Of a stretch of 37,859 nt of DNA, positions 31,836-37,859 are shown one piece after another. Numbering within the stretch: position 1 is the first letter of the stretch; every line of letters starts with the position of its first letter. A program made the translations under genes and the position numbers. Source of the DNA: Ruminococcaceae bacterium UBA6845 (lineage in GTDB: Bacteria; Bacillota; Clostridia; Oscillospirales; Acutalibacteraceae); contig DKDP01000051.1 of assembly GCA_002449395.1 (NCBI GenBank), positions 1 through 37,859 on the forward strand, given 5' to 3'. The notes beneath the pieces were generated by a model that made no database searches, was not told the origin of the DNA, and was given only the letters and a program-made list of their open reading frames with translations.

Positions 31836-31868
31836 TACTTCATCACAAGCAATGATATGAGGTGTTTT

Positions 31869-33098
31869 ATGAAAAATTCTGTTAATATAGGAATCATCGG
31901 TCTCGGATGCAGAGGTGCAAGTATGGCTGAGGTTATGGCAAAGATGGAGGACATCAACATTCTCGCCGTATGTGACAAATATCAGGACCGTGTCGACGAT
32001 ATGATTAAAAAGCTCGTTGATAAGGGCAGACCTGCCCCGATGGGTACTCTTGATTACAACGAGGTTCTCGATATGCCCGGGTTGGATACGGTTTATATCG
32101 CAACCGACTGGGAATGTCACGTTAAAATCGCAATTGAGTCAATGAAAAAAGGTATTCCCGCAGCTATGGAGGTTGGCGGCGCTTACACTCTCGACGAGTG
32201 CTGGGAGCTTGTAAAGACCTATGAAGAAACCGGCGTATGGACAATGATGATGGAAAACTGCTGTTACGGCGAGCGAGAAATGATGGTTCTCAATATGGTT
32301 CGTGAGGGCGTTCTCGGAGATCTTGTTTTCTGCTCGGGTCAGTATGCTCACGACCTCAGGGACGAGGTTGCCTACGGCGAAAAGAACCGTCATTACAGAC
32401 TCCGCAACTACATTGCAAGAAACTGCGAGAATTACCCGACGCACGAGCTCGGACCTATCGCAAAGATTCTCAACATAAACTACGGCAACCGCCTTGTTTC
32501 AATGTCCACGGTTTGCAGTAAGGCGATGGGAATTGAGGATTTCGTTTCACAGCACAAGGATCTCAAGCCATCGCTCGGCGGCACAAAATTCAGCCAGTCC
32601 GACATTGTCAAGACTCTTATCAAAACGGAGAACGGCGAGCTTATTGAGCTGACTCTCGACACCTGTCTCCCCCGTTTTTACAGCCGAGGCTTTACGGTAA
32701 GAGGAACAAAGGGTCTCTATCAGGAGGACGGCGATATTGTTTTCCTCGACAAAAAGGCTTACAAGAAAAATGAGTGGACACAGAAAAAATTCTGGGGCAA
32801 GGCAAAGAAATTCGAGCGAAAGTACAATCATCCGCTCTGGCAGGACACCACAAAGGAAATGCTTGAGGCGGGTCACGGCGGAATGGACTGGCACGTTATC
32901 AGGGCGTGGGTCGTTTCCGTCAAAAACGGCACATTGCCGCCGATCGACGTCTACGACGCTGCCGCTTGGATGAGCATTACGCCGCTCAGCGAGCTTTCGA
33001 TTCAGAACGGTGGTGCAACGGTTGAAATTCCGGATTTCACCTGCGGTAAATATAAAAACCGCAAGCCGAAAACGGACAATATATATGATCTCAGATAA
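31869..33098 (+). CDS. Gfo/Idh/MocA family oxidoreductase, GH109-like
   Basis: A 409-residue protein with an N-terminal Rossmann fold (VNIGIIGLGCRGASMAEVM; NAD-binding GxGxxG as GLGCRG). The middle has the family strand DTVYIATDWECH. The text ENYPTHELGPIAKILNINYGNR and GGMDWHVIRAWV resembles GH109, whose members cleave alpha-N-acetylgalactosamine by an NAD-dependent mechanism. Ordinary sugar dehydrogenases of the same superfamily are the alternative. It has no signal peptide, whereas several GH109 enzymes are exported. ATG 31869 is preferred over ATG 31857, because GAGGTG sits between them at the proper distance. It leads a probable operon with a metallophosphoesterase and an MFS transporter. 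Confidence 0.83.
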   Translation: MKNSVNIGIIGLGCRGASMAEVMAKMEDINILAVCDKYQDRVDDMIKKLVDKGRPAPMGTLDYNEVLDMPGLDTVYIATDWECHVKIAIESMKKGIPAAMEVGGAYTLDECWELVKTYEETGVWTMMMENCCYGEREMMVLNMVREGVLGDLVFCSGQYAHDLRDEVAYGEKNRHYRLRNYIARNCENYPTHELGPIAKILNINYGNRLVSMSTVCSKAMGIEDFVSQHKDLKPSLGGTKFSQSDIVKTLIKTENGELIELTLDTCLPRFYSRGFTVRGTKGLYQEDGDIVFLDKKAYKKNEWTQKKFWGKAKKFERKYNHPLWQDTTKEMLEAGHGGMDWHVIRAWVVSVKNGTLPPIDVYDAAAWMSITPLSELSIQNGGATVEIPDFTCGKYKNRKPKTDNIYDLR

Positions 33099-33113
33099 TC
33101 AGGAGGGTAAAAA

Positions 33114-34421
33114 ATGGTTAACAAATTAACAGCAATTGTTGTTGCGATAACAACAGTTCTTATGTCACTCACAAGTATGTTCGTTGTGGTCAAGGCACCG
33201 AAGGATGAAACGGATTTTACACCCGTTATCCGCTTTGTCGCTTGCAGTGACTCTCATTTAAAAACCGCCGCAGGCAAGGGCAGTTACAGAATTGAAAAGA
33301 CTGCCAAGCTCGCATATGCAATCGCAAAGGCTGACGACAAGTACAACAATCTTGACGCATTCCTTATCAACGGCGATATCACAAACGACGGCAACATCGA
33401 CCAGTTTGCCGGTTTCAAGGTTGTTGCCGATAAGTACATCAAGAGCGAAACGGAGCTTCTTCCGATAATCGCACTCAACCACGATTTCAGAAATATGAAG
33501 AAAGCTACTGTCGCATACTTTGCTCAGCTTATGGACAAGGATCCCGACTATCACAAGGTGGTTAACGGATATCATTTTATCGGTATTTCATCCTCCGACG
33601 ACGAGGAGGTCAACTACACCGAGGCTCAGAGAGTATGGCTCAAGGCTCAGCTTGACGAGGCTGTCAAGGATGATCCGAACAAGCCGATTTTCGTCTCACA
33701 TCACGAGCACGTCCGCAACACGGTTTACGGCAGCTCCGATTTTGACGGCTGGGGAATTGATGATTTCACCGACATTCTCGAGCAGTATCCGCAGGTTGTC
33801 GACTTCTCGGGTCACTCTCACTATCCGCTTAACGATCCCCGTTCGATTTGGCAGGGCAGCTTTACCGCAATCGGTACAGGCGCACTCGCTTATATGGAGC
33901 TCACCGTTGAGGATCAGCGCAAGGTTCACCCGACAGGCAACGGACTTGAGGCTCAGTTCTGGATCGTTGAGCTTGATAAGGACAGCAATATGCGCCTGAG
34001 AGGTATTGACCTTATCGAACAGAAGGTTCTCTGCGAATACATTCTTGCAAATCCCGCAAATCCGAACAACCGTGAGTACACGCCCGAAAAGCAGACGGCA
34101 AGAGCCACCGCTCCCGTTTTTACCGAGGATGCTAAGCTCAAGGTTTTCAAGGCGGCAAAGAATGTGACCGTAAGATTTGATGCGGCTCAGTCGACAGATT
34201 CGGAACCTGTATTCCTCTATATGGTTAAGGTTCTCAATGCCGATGGAGAGGTTGTCAAATCCGACTGGGTACTTCCGAAATACTACTCCGCTACGGTGGA
34301 GAAACACGAAAGGCTCAAGCTCGGCAAGTTTGAAAAGGGCGAATACACCGTATCCGTAACCGCAAAAACTGCCTGGGGTGCCGAGTCTGAAGCTATGACT
34401 GCAAATTTCACGGTTAAATAA
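33114..34421 (+). CDS. Secreted calcineurin-like metallophosphoesterase
   Basis: A 435-residue protein with an N-terminal hydrophobic segment (MVNKLTAIVVAITTVLMSL) that acts as a signal or anchor. The phosphoesterase motifs are in order: SDSH (about 45), NGDITND, LNHDF, SHHEH and SGHSHYP. The third motif is usually GNHD; here the Gly is Leu. A C-terminal Ig-like or fibronectin-like domain (about 345-435) ends in SVTAKTAWGAESEAMTANFT. Substrate is unknown; phosphomonoesters or phosphodiesters outside the membrane are likely. ATG 33114 with AGGAGGG 7 bases upstream, 15 bases after the GH109-like gene. Confidence 0.88.
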   Translation: MVNKLTAIVVAITTVLMSLTSMFVVVKAPKDETDFTPVIRFVACSDSHLKTAAGKGSYRIEKTAKLAYAIAKADDKYNNLDAFLINGDITNDGNIDQFAGFKVVADKYIKSETELLPIIALNHDFRNMKKATVAYFAQLMDKDPDYHKVVNGYHFIGISSSDDEEVNYTEAQRVWLKAQLDEAVKDDPNKPIFVSHHEHVRNTVYGSSDFDGWGIDDFTDILEQYPQVVDFSGHSHYPLNDPRSIWQGSFTAIGTGALAYMELTVEDQRKVHPTGNGLEAQFWIVELDKDSNMRLRGIDLIEQKVLCEYILANPANPNNREYTPEKQTARATAPVFTEDAKLKVFKAAKNVTVRFDAAQSTDSEPVFLYMVKVLNADGEVVKSDWVLPKYYSATVEKHERLKLGKFEKGEYTVSVTAKTAWGAESEAMTANFTVK

Positions 34422-34424
34422 ACT

Positions 34425-35588
34425 ATGGCAACTTTACTTTTAATTGTTATATTTATCGACTTTGTTGGGCTCGGAATCCCTGATTCGCTTTTTGGCGCAG
34501 CGTGGCCTGCGATTAACAGCGATTTTGGTCTGCCTCTTTCGGCTGCCAATGCAGTCACCGTCACAATGACGGTTTGCTCCATTATTTCAAGCCTGCTGAG
34601 TGCGAAATTGACAGAAAAGTTTTCAACATCAAAAATTACAGCAGTAAGTACTATGCTTACTGCTGTCGGTTTGTTCGGATTTTCAATTTCAAAGAACATA
34701 TATATGATGTTCTTTTTCACACTTTTCCTCGGCTTCGGTGCGGGCGCAATTGACGCGGCGCTCAACAATTATGTGGCAATTCATTACAAAGCGTCGCATA
34801 TGAACTTTTTACATTGCTTTTACGGGATCGGAGTTACACTCAGTCCCTATCTAATGTCACTCTCATTAAAAAACAGATCGTGGCAAAGCGGCTATCGCTG
34901 GGCTTTTATCATTCAGCTCGTCATTACGATTATCGCATTTGTGTCCCTTCCTCTTTGGCGAAAAAATGACGACTCTGCCGAAACCGCCGGCAAAACAACC
35001 CGAAAGAACACCCTTACACAGTTGATAAAGCTCCCCGGGGTCAAATCAACGTGGCTTGTTCTTTTTGGCTCGTGTTCACTTGAATATGTCAGCGGAACCT
35101 GGTCAAGCTCATTTCTTGTTAATTCAAGAGGACTTGCAGTTGATAAGGCAGCGCTGTTTGTTACAGTTTATTACGGCGGAATGGCATTAGGCCGCTTTGT
35201 TTCGGGAGTTCTTTCCTCAAAATTCAAACCGCAGCAGATTATTGCAGTCGGAACAATAATTATAATTCCGGCAATTGCGCTTGTTGTTCAGCCGTTTGTT
35301 CCGATTTTAAACGCAGTAGGACTTTTTTTCATAGGCTTTGGCAATGGTCCCCTTTATCCGAACATGGTGCACCTTACTCCGATTCGCTTTGGCACTCAAA
35401 TGTCGCAGGCGGTTATGGGTTCGCAAATGGCGGCGGCATATATAGGAATCCTCTCCATGCCGGCTTTAACAGGATTTCTTGCTCAAAAGTTTTCAACCGA
35501 TATTTTCCCTTATTGCCTTGTTGCTTTGTACGGAATAATGCTCATTTCGCTTATTGCCACACGAAAGGCAAAAATTTCAAATAATTAA
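34425..35588 (+). CDS. MFS transporter of the FHS (fucose permease-like) type
   Basis: A 387-residue protein with 12 hydrophobic segments. The segments FGAGAIDAALNNYVAIHY and MNFLHCFYGIGVTLSPYLMS match the FHS family (fucose/glucose:H+ symporters), whose members have D-x-x-x-N in helix 4 and LH-x-F-x-G-x-G-x-x-x-x-P in helix 5. The charged loop after helix 6 contains RKNTLTQLIK. It starts 4 bases after the phosphoesterase stop with no visible ribosome site, so translation probably depends on coupling. Sugar specificity cannot be told; nearby GH95- and GH109-like genes make a host-glycan sugar plausible. A drug or other solute role is possible. I see no clear terminator after it. Confidence 0.85.
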   Translation: MATLLLIVIFIDFVGLGIPDSLFGAAWPAINSDFGLPLSAANAVTVTMTVCSIISSLLSAKLTEKFSTSKITAVSTMLTAVGLFGFSISKNIYMMFFFTLFLGFGAGAIDAALNNYVAIHYKASHMNFLHCFYGIGVTLSPYLMSLSLKNRSWQSGYRWAFIIQLVITIIAFVSLPLWRKNDDSAETAGKTTRKNTLTQLIKLPGVKSTWLVLFGSCSLEYVSGTWSSSFLVNSRGLAVDKAALFVTVYYGGMALGRFVSGVLSSKFKPQQIIAVGTIIIIPAIALVVQPFVPILNAVGLFFIGFGNGPLYPNMVHLTPIRFGTQMSQAVMGSQMAAAYIGILSMPALTGFLAQKFSTDIFPYCLVALYGIMLISLIATRKAKISNN

Positions 35589-35622
35589 TTTATTGAAATA
35601 AAGAATTTGTTGACAAAAACTA

Positions 35623-35651
35623 TTGATTAATTAACAAAATACTGATAAAAT
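35623..35651 (+). promoter_or_regulatory. Promoter of the tandem N-terminal dockerin genes
   Basis: TTGATT (35623-35628), 17-base spacer and TAAAAT (35646-35651), 32 bases before ATG 35684. Confidence 0.6.
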
Positions 35652-35683
35652 CAATATAAGTATAAACAGAAAGGAAAATATGT

Positions 35684-36484
35684 ATGAAAAAAATAATTTC
35701 ACTGTTACTTTCGGCAATTCTCGTGACAGCAATGTTCGGAATTTCCGCATCAGCAAGGGTTCTCGGCGACGTTGACGGCGACAAGGCTGCAAACTCCGTT
35801 GACGCACTGAAGATACTTCTTTACTCCGTCGGTTCGGACGAAAGCATCAGCCCGAAGCTCGCCGACGTAAACTGCGACGGCAGCGTTAACTCGATTGACG
35901 CCCTCATCGTTCTCAACATTTCCGTCGGCGACTACAACGGCCCGACAACGGTTGAGTACAAGACAGATGTTGTCGACCCGATCCTCAAAACCGGCAAATT
36001 CACCCTTTCCACAATTGTTGACACCACGGATGAAAACGGTAAGCCGACCAAGGTTCCCACAACAATTATGGTTGACGGAAAGAATATGTGCGTTTCGATG
36101 AAGGTCAGCGGCATGGACGCAAGACTTCTCGTTCTCAACGGCAAGGCATATATGGTTCTTCCTCTCCTTAAGGTTTATATGGAAATGTCCAACGAGGAGA
36201 TCGGCGATCTTGATTTCGGTAATATCGACATCGGCACAAAAGAGACCTATATCGGCTCCTCTTTCGTAAAAGAGGGAAGTAAGACCTATACCGTTGATTC
36301 ATACAAATCCTCCGACGGCTCGGTCAACGATTACTACTTCCTCAACGGCAAGTGGACAAGACTTGTAGTTACCGACGGCAGTACAAAGGAAAGTCAGGAG
36401 ATCACGGACTTCAAGGCAGGAGTTAACTCCTCATACTTCAGTCTCAAGGGCTACACCGAGATTGATCCGTCGACCCTTGGTTAA
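35684..36484 (+). CDS. Secreted protein with N-terminal dockerin (first of a tandem pair)
   Basis: A 266-residue protein. The signal peptide is MKKIISLLLSAILVTAMFGI ending SASA. A two-repeat dockerin follows at once: GDVDGDKAANSVDALKILLY and ADVNCDGSVNSIDALIVLNI. The calcium-loop residues are kept, with one odd spot (DGDKAANS in place of DGDGxxNS). The remaining ~170 residues have beta-rich text such as GKFTLSTIVDTTDENG and ARLLVLNGKAYMVLPLLKVY, reminding of LolA/LppX-like beta-barrels that sit under a lipid or ligand; that comparison is only by feel. ATG 35684 has AAAGGA upstream. It is followed after 18 bases by a paralogue. Confidence 0.82.
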   Translation: MKKIISLLLSAILVTAMFGISASARVLGDVDGDKAANSVDALKILLYSVGSDESISPKLADVNCDGSVNSIDALIVLNISVGDYNGPTTVEYKTDVVDPILKTGKFTLSTIVDTTDENGKPTKVPTTIMVDGKNMCVSMKVSGMDARLLVLNGKAYMVLPLLKVYMEMSNEEIGDLDFGNIDIGTKETYIGSSFVKEGSKTYTVDSYKSSDGSVNDYYFLNGKWTRLVVTDGSTKESQEITDFKAGVNSSYFSLKGYTEIDPSTLG

Positions 36485-36502
36485 GCGGAGGAGGAGATAA
36501 CG

Positions 36503-37405
36503 ATGAACAAACTTGTTAAAACAGGTCTTTCTCTTATGACCGCAGCGGCAATTGCCGCATCCGCATCGGCTGTTTCGTTTGCCGCCGGCTATATGGGCGA
36601 CGTCGATAACGACGGATCGGTAAATTCCGTTGACGCTCTTGCAATTCTTAAATATTCCGTCGGCATTGACGGCGTTGAGATTGACACCAAAAAAGCCGAC
36701 GTTGACGGTGACGGCAAGATCAATTCATCCGATGCGCTCAAGGTTCTCAATATCAGCGTAGGTGTTGAGGATCCGATCATAATCGACGACGAGAAAACTC
36801 CCGTTGATTACGACAAAGAGGAAGCTGTAAAATACTATAACGACGCTTTGAAAAGGGCTTATGCGAGCGAAAGTGTTACTATCGAGAAGAAGACAGATAT
36901 TGATGTTAAGCTCGATAAATTTAAGCCATCCCTGCTTCTCGGAACAGTAAACTCTCTTATCGAGAAGAATGCAGTCCCCACTCAGAGCACAAAAACTTTC
37001 AAAGCAAATCCCGCTGAAGCGGAAAAGTTCCTTGTTCCGACCGCACTTGAGGCAACCGGAGTAAAGAGCTATACCGTTACAAAGACGGATAAAGGATACA
37101 AGGTGACAATAGCGCTTGTCGGTGAGGTTGTCGACTACAAGACAATGCCTAAGTACAATTCTCAGGCTTCTCTCCCCATCGCAGGAATTGCAGACCTTGC
37201 GCAGAAGAACAACATAACGGTTAAGTCGTCAAAACTTGATTATTCCGGCACGGTTATCACAGCTGAGATTGACAACGACGGAAACATTCTCACCCTTAAC
37301 CATACGATGCCGCTTGCCGTTGAGGCAAAGGCAACCTACGGACTTACCAACGTTGAGGGTTCAGGCTCGGGACAGTACACACTTGACGCAACATTTACTT
37401 ATTAA
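36503..37405 (+). CDS. Secreted protein with N-terminal dockerin (second of a tandem pair)
   Basis: A 300-residue paralogue of the previous gene's product. The signal peptide is MNKLVKTGLSLMTAAAIAAS ending SFAA. Dockerin repeats GDVDNDGSVNSVDALAILKY and ADVDGDGKINSSDALKVLNI follow, both with complete calcium loops. A linker EDPIIIDDEKTPVDYD leads to a C-terminal domain with AVKYYNDALKRAYASESVT and a beta-rich tail ending TYGLTNVEGSGSGQYTLDAT. The function of this domain is unknown; the overall plan is like that of its neighbour. ATG 36503 has a strong GGAGGAGGAG site. The two are probably one transcript ending at 37457. A dockerin at the N-terminus is less usual than at the C-terminus. Confidence 0.82.
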   Translation: MNKLVKTGLSLMTAAAIAASASAVSFAAGYMGDVDNDGSVNSVDALAILKYSVGIDGVEIDTKKADVDGDGKINSSDALKVLNISVGVEDPIIIDDEKTPVDYDKEEAVKYYNDALKRAYASESVTIEKKTDIDVKLDKFKPSLLLGTVNSLIEKNAVPTQSTKTFKANPAEAEKFLVPTALEATGVKSYTVTKTDKGYKVTIALVGEVVDYKTMPKYNSQASLPIAGIADLAQKNNITVKSSKLDYSGTVITAEIDNDGNILTLNHTMPLAVEAKATYGLTNVEGSGSGQYTLDATFTY

Positions 37406-37415
37406 TCTAACATCA

Positions 37416-37457
37416 AGAAAGACGGCTGATTTTCATAATCGGCCGCCTTTGTTTTTT
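37416..37457 (+). terminator. Terminator of the N-terminal dockerin genes
   Basis: Arms GACGGCTGATT (37421 on) and AATCGGCCGCC pair, with one G-U and one mismatch, followed by TTTGTTTTTT. Confidence 0.82.
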
Positions 37458-37505
37458 GATATAAAATTTGATCCTCTATGCAGTTTTCCGAAAACGAACT
37501 TGAAT

Positions 37506-37547
37506 AATAAAAAATATCCTCCTCTTGGTTTGATATCAAGAGGAGGA
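37506..37547 (-). terminator. Terminator of mnmA
   Basis: TCCTCCTCTTG (37517-37527) and CAAGAGGAGGA (37537-37547) form an 11-bp stem; the minus strand continues into T-rich sequence. It lies just past the mnmA stop. Confidence 0.88.
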
Positions 37548-37553
37548 ATTTTA

Positions 37554-37859
37554 CTAAATTATTGTGCCGCCGCCGACAACGATATCTCCGTCATAGAACA
37601 CAACCGCCTGACCGGGAGCGATCGCACGCTGGGGCGTTTCAAAATCGACGCTGACATTGCCGTTTTCAAGCGGCGTAATAACCGCGTCGGTTTCCTTTTG
37701 CCTGTATCTGACCTTTGCCTTGACTTTCATCGGCTCGGTGAGCTTTTCAATTGAAATGAAGTTGAGATCGGTCGCCTCAAGGTGATCCGAGAATAGATCG
37801 TCATTTGAGCCGAGCACGACCTGATTTTTCGCAAGATCCTTGCTGACAACATAGTACGG
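37554..37859 (-). CDS. mnmA: tRNA-specific 2-thiouridylase, C-terminal part (5' end outside window)
   Basis: The frame is open to the window edge, so only the last 101 residues are seen. They match the C-terminal beta-barrel of MnmA (TrmU), starting PYYVVSKDLAKNQVVLGSND and ending RAIAPGQAVVFYDGDIVVGGGTI, with the family's RYRQKETDAVI text. MnmA puts sulfur on U34 of tRNA for Lys, Glu and Gln in the cytosol. The stop is at 37554 and a terminator follows. The catalytic cysteines lie outside the window. Confidence 0.92.
   Translation of the reverse strand, partial: PYYVVSKDLAKNQVVLGSNDDLFSDHLEATDLNFISIEKLTEPMKVKAKVRYRQKETDAVITPLENGNVSVDFETPQRAIAPGQAVVFYDGDIVVGGGTII

Larger units (their letters stand above)
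31488..31868. other. Divergent intergenic region between secreted dockerin gene and GH109-like gene
   Basis: A 381-base AT-rich stretch holding two divergent promoters: the minus one at 31579-31607 and the plus one at 31808-31835. The 10-base word TGTAAATAGG occurs twice (from 31532 and from 31602), the second overlapping the minus -35 box. Between about 31615 and 31800 I see only AT-rich sequence and no convincing gene or RNA. Confidence 0.6.

Noticed and set aside
35610..35640. TTGACA at 35610-35615 as -35 of the tandem dockerin genes
   Set aside because: No TATAAT-like box lies 16-18 bases downstream; TTGATT-17-TAAAAT fits better.
1..37859. tRNA genes, CRISPR arrays, insertion sequences or prophage genes
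   Set aside because: Looked for cloverleaf ends, regularly spaced direct repeats, transposase and integrase motifs; none were seen. The only regular repeats are within the FIVAR coding sequence.

Overview
The window looks like a chromosomal segment of a Gram-positive anaerobe of the Clostridia, most like Ruminococcus or a related Oscillospiraceae. Reasons: lipoprotein and secreted-protein signal peptides, AGGAGG-type ribosome sites, a FeoB with a small Cys-rich membrane partner, a dnaG-rpoD pair, and several secreted proteins with type I dockerin repeats. This is inferred from gene content; no 16S gene is present.

Layout. 1-930: the 3' end of feoB and its Cys-rich partner. 946-5774 (minus): yigZ, a dGTPase-like HD hydrolase, dnaG and rpoD. 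5786-6395 (minus): rpmE and a stand-alone 5S rRNA with its own consensus promoter and tandem terminators. 6396-9846 (minus): a zinc operon, zur-znuA-znuC-znuB plus a flavin reductase-like gene, behind a promoter whose -10 lies inside a 33-bp near-perfect palindrome. 9855-10390 (plus): one small lipoprotein gene.

10392-17234 (minus) is the most interesting block. A strong promoter drives a 52-residue peptide gene, which is followed by an HPr-kinase-like ATPase, an ABC exporter, a PqqD-like (RRE) protein and a Ser/His signal-peptidase-like protease. With no terminator in between, these are followed by an ABC-F ATPase and a secreted alpha/beta-hydrolase-like protein with Cys at the nucleophile position. 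This looks like a ribosomally made, modified peptide (RiPP) cassette. It lacks the lasso cyclase, radical SAM and lanthionine enzymes. Four of the six downstream genes start with TTG.

17357-31607 (minus) encodes large secreted proteins: a cohesin-like plus FIVAR protein, a 2037-residue protein with about 20 FIVAR-type repeats and a C-terminal dockerin, a cytosolic GH95-like glycosidase, and a 1195-residue dockerin protein. 31808-37457 (plus) holds a Gfo/Idh/MocA (GH109-like) enzyme, a secreted metallophosphoesterase, an FHS-type MFS transporter and two tandem small proteins with N-terminal dockerins. The 3' end of mnmA (minus) closes the window.

How it may work together: the dockerin proteins and the cohesin-like protein could form a cell-surface assembly, and the GH95-like, GH109-like and FHS genes together suggest use of fucose/GalNAc-containing glycans. 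Both are inferences from family resemblance. I saw no tRNA, CRISPR array, insertion sequence or prophage.
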